The notes under the pieces were generated by a model. The model did no database searches and was not told where the DNA came from. It was given only the letters and a program-made list of their open reading frames with translations. A stretch of DNA of 6,541 nucleotides from an uncultured Clostridia bacterium (GTDB lineage: Bacteria; Bacillota; Clostridia; Christensenellales; Borkfalkiaceae), in assembly GCA_947629605.1 (NCBI GenBank), contig CANREK010000080.1, forward strand, positions 1 through 6,541. Direction: 5' to 3'. The translations under genes and the position numbers were made by a program. How positions within the stretch are numbered: position 1 is the stretch's first letter; every line of letters starts with the position of its first letter. Of this stretch, positions 1 through 6,541 are shown piece after piece.

Positions 1-3000
1 CTGATACATTTCATAACATTGACCATTGTAACATCTTCCAGGTATACGGTGCTTGAAGTAGCTTTATTGTCTTTATCATTGTACAACTGTATTGCCTGCA
101 TAGAAACATCGCTCAGCACAGAGTTTTTAATGCAAATGGTTCCCGTGCGTTGCAACTTGCTGTAATTCTGCAAGTTTGAATAGTAAATATTTGTGATATT
201 GAAGAGTATTGTGAATTCCGTGGAGACAACTGTTGTGTCATCGTTTCTCCCCTTCATTGTTACGTTGTAGAGACTGCCGAAAGACGTTCCATGACCGGTA
301 TTTTCCTTTCCGTCGTGGTACATATAGCCGCCATTCTCCGTCTTGCCGGAACTCTTGATCATCGTATTCAAAACGTTGAGGTTGATTTGATGACCATTTC
401 CATAGATGACCGTTTTGTTGGCTAACGTGTTAGGGCTCGACGGAGAACGATATCCCAACGTAATGTCCAAAATCTGGTCTTTGGCTTTCTTTTCGGCCTT
501 CAACGCTTCGCTTTCATCCAATTCGGTATCGCCGTAGAGGTCGGCATGGAGCACGACCTTGCTCTTGGCATAGTACGCGGTGGCGGTGTCGACGTTGAAG
601 AGGTCGGAGCCTTCGAGCACGTTGAAGTTGAAGAAGCGGTTGGTGCCGCCGTTCGTGACGCCGTCGCCGCCCTCCACGCGGAGGAAGGAGAATGCGCCCG
701 CGGAGGGTTCGACCCTGTCGCCCGTGATGCCGAGCATCTCCGCGTCGGTGGGCTTGGTCCAATCTCTGCCGTCGAAGTTGCCGAAGTAGTCATTCTGCAC
801 ATCCGTCTCGGTCAGGCCCGTGAACTCGCCGAAGTAGATGCGGACATAGCCCGCTTCGGCCTCGGAGAAGGCGTCGACCCAAGTGACGTGAGGCTTGCCC
901 GCGACATAAGTGCCGTCGGCATTGACGACGGTACTCCCCTCTTTATCTTTGAGGACATATCCGCCGCCCTCTTTTTCCACCGTGTAGGGCTGTTCTTGAT
1001 AGGTCACGCTTGCGCCCGTCTGTTTGGCGACGACGGTCTCCGTGCCCGTACTGCTGTTGACGGCGGTGAGGGTCCACGCGAGCAAGGAGATGAGGTCCGT
1101 GGAAGGATCGCCCGTGGCGTCCTCGTAGGCGGCGACGGGCATGCGGAAGTAATCGACATCGACGGTGCCGCTCTCGGTCTTGTAGGTGCTCTTTTTGGCG
1201 AACACGCGAACCTGTTGATAGCCACGGTGGTTGTCGGTGGCGCTGTTGAAGCCGTCAAAGTCGATCTTGGCGAGGTTGATGCTCGAGAAGTTCATCGTGA
1301 CGGTGAAGCTGCCGCCTGCGAGCGTGACGTCGTGGTTGAATTTACCGGTGATGTTGGAGAGCGTGATCTGCTTATTCACGCTGTCGTGCGTGCACTTCCA
1401 ACCTATATTCCCGACATCGACGGAGAAGAGCTCTTTGAACTGTTCGTCGGTGCCGAACCCGCCGAGCCAAGCGCCGTCGCTCTCGGGCACGGTGACGAAG
1501 ATAGTGATCGTGCCCGACATCTTGGCGGTCAGGGCATAGGAGAGCGTCTTGGCCTCGGAGAGCGTGAGGGTGTCTTGGAGCACGATCTCCTTGCCCTCCG
1601 CATCCGCCGTGGTCAGCCTTATCGTATAGCTCTCGACGGGCTTCTGCGTGATGTGCAGGGCGAACTTGGCTGTTCCCCCATCGGCGGCGCGGAAGTAGAT
1701 ATACTGCGTCTCCGCCGAGATGCCCGAGACGGTGACTGCGACCGTGTTGGAATCGCTTGTCACCTTGGTCCACTGTGCGGCGTTCTCGTCAAAGCTCCAC
1801 TCGATGTCCTTGTTGAAGATGGGCTCGCCGTCGCTCCGCCCGAGCGTCGCTTTGAAGGTGAGCTCGCCGAGCAGGGTGGAATATCTGTCGGCCGTGAGGG
1901 TCTGTTCGCCATACGCAAGCGTGAGGCTCTGCGCCTTGGCGTGCACGACGACATTGAGCGTAAAGGTGTAATTTGCGACTTGGAGGAAGAGTTGTTCCCC
2001 ATTCGTGCTGCGCGTCGCCGTGAGGGTGATCGTCGCGCCCTTGTCGGTGATGGCGACGGTCACATAGCCGTTGCCTTCGAGCGTAACCTGTGTCTTGTCG
2101 GCATCGGTGTCGAGCACGAAGTCGGCGGGGCTGAAATCCTTGACGACCGTGAATGTGACCGTCTCGCCGATGTCGTCAAACGTAATGGTATTGACTTGGC
2201 CTTGGATGAGCTCTCCGCCGTCCGTCTCTACCGTGGGCGCCGCATCGAGATTGCCGTGCGTGGAGCGCAAGGTGCGCTGCGTCTGCGCGGGAAGGCCTCC
2301 CGTCTTGCCGTGCGCGTTGGCTTCCGCCGCATACTGCACGCCGACGGTGAGCGTGAGGTCGCTGTAATTCCCGAACGCGATCTTCCCGCTGTAACTGTGT
2401 TGATTGGCGGGCACGGTTTGGGAATCGCTGTGCTGCACGGTGATGACGAGCTGCTTGCCCGCCATGGAGCCGTTGTTGTCGGTGACTTCCACCTTATAAT
2501 TGACGTCGTTGAGGCTGGTCGTATAGACGGTTGCGGCGTCGTAGACCGATTCGGCAAAGGTGATCGTGAAATCGTCCGCTGAGACGGGGGTATCGACATA
2601 GACGTCGACGGTGTAGACAACGCTGCCCGCCGTGACTGTCACCTTGGCGAATCCGCCCTTCTTGGGCACGATGTGCCATACGCCGCCCTTCTGTTCGACG
2701 TCGGCGACGGACTTGTCGGCCTCATTCACCGCGTAGGTGACTTCCTCGCCCTGCGGTGCGGAGAAGTAGAGGATGCCCTCCTTGGTCGCCGCGCCGTTGA
2801 GGGGCAGGGTGATATATTTGGTCTGCGATGCGCCGCCGAGCTCCACCGCCACATCCGTCCCGACGGGCGCATAGGTGACGGTAAAGCTCTTTTCGACGGA
2901 GAGCTCGTCGCCCCGCATGACCTGCAAGCGGAGGGTGACGGTGCCCGCCTGTTGGAAGGTGAGCGTGCCGCTTCCGACGTTGAACTGCGCGATGTGTTCG

Positions 3001-6000
3001 CTATCTTCAAGCGTATAGGAGAGCGTGTCGGTATGCGCCGCGGGAGAGACGGTGACGAGGATGTCGGTGTCTCTTTCGCCGATCGTGAGAGAGTTTTTCT
3101 CGGTCACGGAATAGGAAGCGCTGCCGAACACGATGCCGTCGGTCGCGACGCCCCTGTATGTGACGCCGATGCTCTCGGCATTGCGCTCCAAGGTCCGCGT
3201 GACGGAAGCGAGCGATGCGGGAACGCCGAACGCCTTCGCCTCGTCGTCGTATTCGGCGCCGAACGTGACGGTGAGCCTGCCCTCTTCCACGGGGAAGGCC
3301 ACATTGCCCATGAGGGCGCTGGAACCCTTGGAGCCGTCGGTCTTGGCCGTGCCGTAGGAGACGTAGAGCTTTTTGCCCGCCATGGCGCCGTCGCCGCCGT
3401 TGTACACGGCCATGAAGGAAACGCTTGTGTCCGTCGTTCCGAACAGGCTGTCGCAGCGGGTATCGTGGAACCAGACGGCAAAGTCGCCGACGGAGATGAC
3501 GCGGTCGACATAGATATTTAAGGTATACGTCTCCACGTCGCCGCTTTCGGGGGTGACTGTGATCTTGACCGTGGCGAAACCGCCCTTTTGCGGGGTGATA
3601 TAGCGGAAATCGCCCTCCTCTTCGAGCGTGACGACGCCTTCGCCCTGTTCCACCGTGTAATCGACGGTCGCATCCTTGGGCTCGGTGAAGATGAGGTTGC
3701 CCTTTTCGGCACCGCTGCCGTTGGCCTCCATTCTGAGACGCACGAATTGCGGCTCTTTGTCCTTGACTTCGACGTTGACGACGCCGAGCTCCTCGGGCGC
3801 ATAGGTGACGGTGAACTGCGTCTCTTTGACCACAGTCCCATCCCAAGCCTTGACCTGCACCTTGACCGTGACCGTGATCTTGCTGTCGGGATCGAGGAAG
3901 GTGAGCACGCCGCTGTTGAGGGTAGCCACATCGTCGCCCTCCGCGAGGGAGTAGGAGACGGTGTTGGTGTGGTTTGCGGGAAGCACGACGATGCCGATGC
4001 TCGAATCGCTTTGGTCCTCCGTCGATTTGAGCGTGAGCGTGGGCACCGTCGTGGAGATCTTTTCGGTCTCCGTGCCCCGATAGGAAACTTTGATGCTCTC
4101 CGCATTGCGCCGAATGGTGCGCGTGACGGAGGAGATGCCCCCTTCCGCGCCGAGCGAGAGCGCCCGCTCGGTGTATTCCACGCCGAACGTGACGGTGAGG
4201 GCGGAGCTTGCCTTGTCAAACGTGATATTGCCGCTGAACGAGCCGAGGCCGTCGCTTTCGGCATATGTCTTTGTCGTGCCGTAGGAGACGTAGAACTTTT
4301 TGCCTTCGAGCTCGCCGCTGCGATCTTCCGCCGCCACCGTGAAGGGAACTGCGGAGAGCGCTGTGCCGAAGATGCTCTCGCAGAGCGTACCGCCGAGCGT
4401 GACGGAGAAGCTGTCGGGCGTGACGGGCTTATCGACATAGACCTCGATGGTGTAGACGATGGGCTCGTCGTTTGCCCGTGCGGCGCGGCGTGCGGCCGGA
4501 GATGCGGACTTTGTGACCGTGATCTCCACCGTGGCGAATCCGCCCGCCATGGGCACGATGCGGCGGACACCGTTCTCCTCTTGGAGCTCGATGACCTCAT
4601 CCTTGCCCTCTTTGACCGTGTAGGTGACTTGCGTCTGTGCGGGTTCGGTGAAGTAGATGTAGGCTTCCTCCTCGGCGCTTTCTTCCATGGAGAGAAGGAC
4701 CTGCTGCTTTTCGGGCTCCTTGCCGGGTTCGGGCTCGGCGAGCACTTCGACCCCCTTCTTGTGTTCCTCCTGCGCGACGGGAACGTAGCTGACGGAGACG
4801 CTCTTTGCGGCCGAGAGCTCGTCTTTATCGTTGTAGGAGGAGATCTTCACGGTGACGGTGCCCGCCTTTTGGAAGGTGAGCACGCCGCCCGTGAGCGTGG
4901 CGACGCCCTCCGCGTTTTCGAGCGCGAAGGAGAGCGTATCGGTATGGTTGGCGGGGAACACATTGACGGCGGCCGCCGCCTTCTCCGTGCCGATGGTGAG
5001 CGAGGCCGAAGAGAGCGCGATCGCATCGGCGTCCTCCGTTCCCTTGTAGGCGACTTCGATGCTCTTGGCGCGGCGGAGCACGGTGAGCGTGAAGGCATCG
5101 ACGAGGGTGACGAGTTCGTTCTCCGTCGTGTCGTACCCCGTGGCCGTGACCGTCACCGTGACGGTCCTGACGCCGACGGGCATCTCCTTGACGAAGCGGA
5201 ATTCCTCCCTCTCTTCGTCGAAGTCGAGCACGTCCTGCACGGTGTATTCCACATTCGTGACTTCACGGTAGGTGTCGGCAAGGTTGGTGGCAAAGGGAAT
5301 GGGAAGGGCCTTGTTTTGCTCCATGTATTCGTCGAAATCGACAGTGAATGCCCTCTCCTCGAAGAGAGGCGCACGGTAATAGCCGAGCGTGGAGACGTAG
5401 TCGTTGACGGCCTCGGCCGTTCTTCCGCCGAAGTCCGTCGCCGTCGCCGTGATCCGCACCTGCCCGGGGTTGACAAACGTGATGTTGCCCTGCCCGTCCA
5501 CCGTGGCGACGCTCGGGTCGCTCGACTTGTATTCGACCGTGACATCCGCATCGGCGGGCTCGATCGTCATGTCGGGGAATTTGGCCGTGGAGAGCGCCGT
5601 GACGACACGGGACTGCTCCATCCTGATGCGTTCGACCTGCGAATGGCAGGCGATCTCGACGGAGGCGGAGACGTCGGGGTTGTCGACGGAAGTGGCCGTC
5701 ACGGTCGCCTTGCCCGCCCCTTGCGCCGTCACCGTGCCGTTGGGGCTGACGGTGAGGATGCCGTCGTCGGAACTCGACCAAGTGATCCTCTTGTCGTTGG
5801 CTTCAAGGGGCAGAATGCTCACGGAGAGCGGCTGGGTGCGCTCCTCCGCCGTGCCCATGTAGAGATCGGACTTATATCCCCCGTCGATCGTGACCTTGTG
5901 CACGGAAGTATCCGTCACGAGCACATGCAGTTTATCCACCGCGGCCTTGTTCTCGGCGCTCGTCACGGTGATGTAGGTCTCGCCGAAGTACTGTCCCGTC

Positions 6001-6275
6001 ACGACGCCGTTTTCATCGACGGTGACGACGGATTCGTCCTCGACGGAATAGACGAGGTCGCGGTTCTCGGCCTTTAAGGGCAGAACGTTGACTTCGAGCT
6101 GTTCGCTCGGCAAATTGGATTCATCGTCAAGCACGAGCACGATGTCGTTTTTTACGAACTCCACCGTTTCCACATAGATATGCGTGACTAAACTCATGAT
6201 CGCGCCGCTGACCAGCATGATCGCAAGGATCAGAAGCGGCAGCAAAATGATCGTCGATGTCATCAATTTTTTCAT
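1..6275 (-). CDS. Giant exported Ig-like/beta-helix surface protein, 3' end outside the window
   Basis: I translated every codon of this frame from the ATG at 6275 to the left edge: 2,091 codons with no stop, so the protein is larger than that. The start is supported by AAGGAG nine bases upstream and by the MKKLM N-terminus leading into a hydrophobic helix (residues 8-31). In order follow three BIG2-type Ig-like domains (34-292), a beta-rich domain (293-402), three ~310-residue tandem modules (403-1339), two Ig-like domains (1340-1548), an unassigned region (1549-1880) and a probable beta-helix (from ~1880). Only six cysteines occur (210, 632, 941, 1628, 2048, 2090), which fits an extracytoplasmic protein. 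There is no lipobox, and the C-terminal anchor, if any, is off the window. Known BIG2 proteins include adhesins such as intimin and many Clostridia surface proteins. A role in adhesion or glycan contact is inferred; no catalytic residues could be identified. Confidence 0.93.
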   Translation of the reverse strand, partial: MKKLMTSTIILLPLLILAIMLVSGAIMSLVTHIYVETVEFVKNDIVLVLDDESNLPSEQLEVNVLPLKAENRDLVYSVEDESVVTVDENGVVTGQYFGETYITVTSAENKAAVDKLHVLVTDTSVHKVTIDGGYKSDLYMGTAEERTQPLSVSILPLEANDKRITWSSSDDGILTVSPNGTVTAQGAGKATVTATSVDNPDVSASVEIACHSQVERIRMEQSRVVTALSTAKFPDMTIEPADADVTVEYKSSDPSVATVDGQGNITFVNPGQVRITATATDFGGRTAEAVNDYVSTLGYYRAPLFEERAFTVDFDEYMEQNKALPIPFATNLADTYREVTNVEYTVQDVLDFDEEREEFRFVKEMPVGVRTVTVTVTATGYDTTENELVTLVDAFTLTVLRRAKSIEVAYKGTEDADAIALSSASLTIGTEKAAAAVNVFPANHTDTLSFALENAEGVATLTGGVLTFQKAGTVTVKISSYNDKDELSAAKSVSVSYVPVAQEEHKKGVEVLAEPEPGKEPEKQQVLLSMEESAEEEAYIYFTEPAQTQVTYTVKEGKDEVIELQEENGVRRIVPMAGGFATVEITVTKSASPAARRAARANDEPIVYTIEVYVDKPVTPDSFSVTLGGTLCESIFGTALSAVPFTVAAEDRSGELEGKKFYVSYGTTKTYAESDGLGSFSGNITFDKASSALTVTFGVEYTERALSLGAEGGISSVTRTIRRNAESIKVSYRGTETEKISTTVPTLTLKSTEDQSDSSIGIVVLPANHTNTVSYSLAEGDDVATLNSGVLTFLDPDSKITVTVKVQVKAWDGTVVKETQFTVTYAPEELGVVNVEVKDKEPQFVRLRMEANGSGAEKGNLIFTEPKDATVDYTVEQGEGVVTLEEEGDFRYITPQKGGFATVKITVTPESGDVETYTLNIYVDRVISVGDFAVWFHDTRCDSLFGTTDTSVSFMAVYNGGDGAMAGKKLYVSYGTAKTDGSKGSSALMGNVAFPVEEGRLTVTFGAEYDDEAKAFGVPASLASVTRTLERNAESIGVTYRGVATDGIVFGSASYSVTEKNSLTIGERDTDILVTVSPAAHTDTLSYTLEDSEHIAQFNVGSGTLTFQQAGTVTLRLQVMRGDELSVEKSFTVTYAPVGTDVAVELGGASQTKYITLPLNGAATKEGILYFSAPQGEEVTYAVNEADKSVADVEQKGGVWHIVPKKGGFAKVTVTAGSVVYTVDVYVDTPVSADDFTITFAESVYDAATVYTTSLNDVNYKVEVTDNNGSMAGKQLVITVQHSDSQTVPANQHSYSGKIAFGNYSDLTLTVGVQYAAEANAHGKTGGLPAQTQRTLRSTHGNLDAAPTVETDGGELIQGQVNTITFDDIGETVTFTVVKDFSPADFVLDTDADKTQVTLEGNGYVTVAITDKGATITLTATRSTNGEQLFLQVANYTFTLNVVVHAKAQSLTLAYGEQTLTADRYSTLLGELTFKATLGRSDGEPIFNKDIEWSFDENAAQWTKVTSDSNTVAVTVSGISAETQYIYFRAADGGTAKFALHITQKPVESYTIRLTTADAEGKEIVLQDTLTLSEAKTLSYALTAKMSGTITIFVTVPESDGAWLGGFGTDEQFKELFSVDVGNIGWKCTHDSVNKQITLSNITGKFNHDVTLAGGSFTVTMNFSSINLAKIDFDGFNSATDNHRGYQQVRVFAKKSTYKTESGTVDVDYFRMPVAAYEDATGDPSTDLISLLAWTLTAVNSSTGTETVVAKQTGASVTYQEQPYTVEKEGGGYVLKDKEGSTVVNADGTYVAGKPHVTWVDAFSEAEAGYVRIYFGEFTGLTETDVQNDYFGNFDGRDWTKPTDAEMLGITGDRVEPSAGAFSFLRVEGGDGVTNGGTNRFFNFNVLEGSDLFNVDTATAYYAKSKVVLHADLYGDTELDESEALKAEKKAKDQILDITLGYRSPSSPNTLANKTVIYGNGHQINLNVLNTMIKSSGKTENGGYMYHDGKENTGHGTSFGSLYNVTMKGRNDDTTVVSTEFTILFNITNIYYSNLQNYSKLQRTGTICIKNSVLSDVSMQAIQLYNDKDNKATSSTVYLEDVTMVNVMKCI
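3..638 (-). other. Probable right-handed beta-helix segment, incomplete at the left edge
   Basis: From about residue 1880 the sequence takes on the short-strand pattern of pectate-lyase-like beta-helices. Landmarks are KVVLHADLYGD (1906-1916), TVIYGNGHQINLNVL (1955-1969), SLYNVTMKG (2001-2009), NITNIYYSNLQNYS (2026-2039), TICIKNSVLSDVSMQAIQLYN (2046 onward) and VYLEDVTMVNV (2077-2087). The G-N-G-H-x-I turn is typical of the first coils, and successive x-N-V/I-x-x-S/T-x-L rungs recur at roughly 20-25 residues. The helix is cut by the window edge. Beta-helix tips include polysaccharide lyases and adhesins; no catalytic site is visible in the part seen. Confidence 0.62.
639..1631 (-). other. Region of the giant protein without recognised family
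   Basis: Residues 1549-1880 are not repetitive and match no family I can name. The first half alternates short strands with aromatic and acidic loops, such as GAWLGGFGTDEQFKELF (1601-1617), GWKC (1625-1628) and TVTMNFSSINL (1658-1668). The second half contains the aromatic-rich VTWVDAF (1797-1803), YVRIYFGEF (1810-1818) and NDYFGNFDGRDWTKP (1828-1842). Exposed Trp and Tyr residues of this kind are common in carbohydrate-binding domains, but that is suggestion only. The region could hold one or two binding domains between stalk and beta-helix. Confidence 0.4.
1632..2258 (-). other. Two further Ig-like domains after the module array
   Basis: Residues 1340-1448 contain FTVVKDFSPADFVLDTD (1375-1391), VTLEGNGYVTVAITDKGATIT (1397 onward) and the strand YTFTLNVVVHA (1436-1446). 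These are spaced like a BIG2-type sandwich but lack the full signature. Residues 1449-1548 start with QSLTLAYGEQTLTADR, an echo of the module opening, and include IEWSFDE (1491-1497), TVAVTVSGIS and YIYFRAADGGTAKFALHI (1526 onward). They continue the stalk. The fold is inferred from strand pattern and motif echoes. Confidence 0.6.
2259..3179 (-). repeat. Tandem module 3 (residues 1033-1339, ~307 aa, most diverged)
   Basis: This third copy has AESIGVTYRG (1033-1042), PAAHTDTLSYTL (1078-1089), LTFQQAGTVTL (1105-1115), ILYFSAP (1168-1174), IVPKKGGFAKV (1202-1212), GKQLVITV (1273-1280) and LTLTVGVQY (1307-1315), and ends in QRTLRST (1333-1339). The cysteine of modules 1 and 2 is replaced by Y1245, and the SYGT motif is lost. 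Subdomains a and b remain close to the other copies while c has drifted. The exact end depends on where the module phase is set. Confidence 0.83.
3180..4103 (-). repeat. Tandem module 2 (residues 725-1032, 308 aa)
   Basis: This second copy has the same order of landmarks: AESIKVSYRG (725-734), PANHTNTVSYSL (766-777), LIFTEP (861-866), ITPQKGGFATV (893-903), C941 in the same place as C632, GKKLYVSYGT (967-976), LTVTFGAEY (1001-1009) and TRTLERN (1026-1032). Its third subdomain is clearly closest to that of module 1. At DNA level the junction motifs at 3168-3206 and 4092-4130 match at 33 of 39 bases and lie exactly 924 bases (308 codons) apart. Confidence 0.88.
4104..5069 (-). repeat. Tandem module 1 (residues 403-724, 322 aa)
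   Basis: This is the first of three in-frame copies of a large module. Subdomain a is BIG2-like: AKSIEVAYKG (403-412), PANHTDTLSFAL (441-452) and GVLTFQKAGTVTV (464-476). Subdomain b contains YIYFTEP (539-545) and IVPMAGGFATV (573-583). Subdomain c contains C632, GKKFYVSYGT (658-667), LTVTFGVEY (693-701) and the TRTIRRN linker (718-724). It is 14 residues longer than module 2, which is accounted for by an acidic Glu/Pro-rich stretch near 504-524 and an Ala/Arg-rich stretch at 593-601. Confidence 0.88.
5070..5399 (-). other. Beta-rich spacer domain, family not recognised
   Basis: Residues 293-402 do not show the BIG2 signature. They contain an acidic segment (DEEREEF, 353-359), alternating strands such as VRTVTVTVTATGYD (369-382) and a closing LTVLRR strand (397-402). 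This last strand resembles the TRTIRRN and TRTLERN linkers that end modules 1 and 2 of the following repeat array, so it may be a distant relative of the modules' third subdomain. An Ig-like fold is inferred. Confidence 0.5.
5400..6176 (-). other. Three BIG2-type bacterial Ig-like domains
   Basis: Residues 34-292 hold three successive domains of about 85-90 residues. Each carries the BIG2 pattern: a VLPLEA-like strand, then S-x-D/S, then xTVDxNGxVT, then a G-x-A/T-x-IT-like strand. The landmarks are VYSVEDESVVTVDENGVVT (75-93), ITWSSSDDGILTVSPNGTVT (164-183) and VEYKSSDPSVATVDGQGNIT (247-266). Such domains usually serve as stalk elements in surface proteins. The first lies directly after the membrane helix. 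Confidence 0.85.
6183..6254 (-). other. N-terminal hydrophobic helix (signal peptide or membrane anchor)
   Basis: Residues 8-31 of the giant protein form one hydrophobic helix after a basic MKKLM start. There is no cysteine, so it is not a lipoprotein signal. A possible signal-peptidase site follows Ser-Gly-Ala (23-25), but the hydrophobic run continues through IMSLV, so an uncleaved anchor is equally plausible. Either reading places the rest of the protein outside the cytoplasm. Confidence 0.82.
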
Positions 6276-6284
6276 TGTGCCGAT

Positions 6285-6290
6285 CTCCTT
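6285..6290 (-). promoter_or_regulatory. Ribosome-binding site of the giant surface protein
   Basis: On the minus strand AAGGAG lies nine bases before the ATG at 6275. Its first A is also the last base of the upstream gene's TAA stop, giving TAAAGGAG. Ribosomes ending the small membrane-protein gene therefore finish on this site, which favours translational coupling. It also fixes the start codon of the giant gene. Confidence 0.88.
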
Positions 6291-6541
6291 TATGCTTCGA
6301 TTTTTTGGTATTTCTTATTTACCGTGCACCAGAACACGATAAAGTTGACAGCCGCGTAGACAAGTGCGATTCCGACTGCGGTGAGGTAGGCCGCCGTCGC
6401 GCCCATCGTCTCGATGGACCGAGGGAAGATGATACAGCATGCCCCGATGATCGCGGCAATGACGAGCCCGATGAGGAGCATGTAGGTGATATTGATCTCC
6501 TCCGCCTCGCCGTTCGCCTTGGGCTTTAAGTTGGGATTGAC
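6290..6541 (-). CDS. Small two-helix membrane protein, 5' end outside the window
   Basis: The frame is open from the right edge to a TAA at 6292-6290, giving 83 visible residues. The visible part begins with a charged, Glu/Lys/Asn-rich stretch (residues 1-20). A hydrophobic helix follows (about 21-39, containing a Cys-Cys pair), then a short turn with PRSIE (40-44), a second hydrophobic helix (about 49-74) and the basic tail NKKYQKIEA. The basic tail suggests both ends are cytoplasmic, with a hairpin in the membrane. A Met at 6481 could start a 63-residue version, but it sits directly at the first helix and has no clear ribosome site, so the gene more likely begins to the right of the window. 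The stop overlaps the ribosome site of the giant surface protein, so the two are almost certainly co-transcribed. I do not recognise the family; a role in export or anchoring of its neighbour is only a guess from position. Confidence 0.85.
   Translation of the reverse strand, partial: VNPNLKPKANGEAEEINITYMLLIGLVIAAIIGACCIIFPRSIETMGATAAYLTAVGIALVYAAVNFIVFWCTVNKKYQKIEA

Noticed and set aside
546..2582. A 678-codon open frame on the plus strand
   Set aside because: This is the same antisense register as the giant gene, bounded only by its rare TTA and TCA codons. It has no ribosome site or recognisable protein features.
2673..3521. A 282-codon open frame on the plus strand
   Set aside because: This is another antisense shadow in the same register, ending at the reverse of the TTA codon for residue 919. 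There is no independent evidence of coding.
3007..4600. Minus-strand frames of 279 and 360 codons inside the giant gene
   Set aside because: They are out of frame with the repeats and their products are Arg/Ser/Pro-rich low-complexity sequence, typical of off-frame reading of GC-rich DNA.
2259..5069. The repeats as a CRISPR array or DNA-level satellite
   Set aside because: The period is about 924 bases, the copies are diverged, and conservation follows protein motifs within one frame, so these are duplicated protein modules.
3588..6077. An 829-codon open frame on the plus strand
   Set aside because: It is in exact codon-on-codon register with the minus-strand giant gene. It stays open because that gene almost never uses TTA, CTA or TCA codons. 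Its translation is an Asp/Arg/His/Gly-rich mixture with no domain, and the minus frame has clear Ig-like motifs and repeats.
6183..6275. N-terminus as a type IV pilin-like or lipoprotein signal
   Set aside because: There is no Gly-Phe/Met-Thr-x-x-Glu pilin cleavage motif before the hydrophobic helix and no cysteine for a lipobox.
6257..6529. A 90-codon plus-strand frame over the small membrane-protein gene
   Set aside because: It is antisense to a frame with two clean transmembrane helices and a stop coupled to the next gene. Its own product is mostly charged, without a domain.

Overview
The window is almost entirely one minus-strand gene. It starts at an ATG at 6275 behind a good Shine-Dalgarno sequence and runs off the left edge without a stop: I read 2,091 uninterrupted codons. 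Its product is a giant, exported, repeat-built surface protein. A second, small membrane-protein gene enters from the right edge, also on the minus strand, and stops inside the ribosome-binding site of the giant gene, so the two form a tightly spaced operon. No RNA gene, CRISPR array, insertion sequence, promoter or terminator is visible, and no stretch over 300 bases lacks a gene.

The giant protein, from its N-terminus (right) to the left edge, has: a short basic N-terminus and one hydrophobic helix (signal peptide or membrane anchor); three bacterial Ig-like (BIG2-type) domains; a less typical beta-rich domain; three tandem copies of a ~310-residue module, each made of three beta-rich subdomains; two further Ig-like domains; about 330 residues I cannot assign; and a segment that looks like a right-handed parallel beta-helix, still in progress at the edge. 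This is a stalk of Ig-like domains carrying a beta-helix region that could bind or cleave glycans. The actual ligand or activity cannot be read from the sequence.

Base composition breaks inside the gene. Positions 1-480 are about 41% GC by direct count, while sampled lines further right are about 60-70%. The change falls close to the start of the beta-helix segment, which suggests a domain of separate origin or one under different codon pressure.

The organism is probably a Bacillota (Clostridia-like) bacterium from a host-associated or anaerobic community. This rests on the AAGGAG ribosome site, the Lys-rich signal segment and the very long BIG2-rich surface protein. It is a weak inference, and no gene here fixes the taxon.
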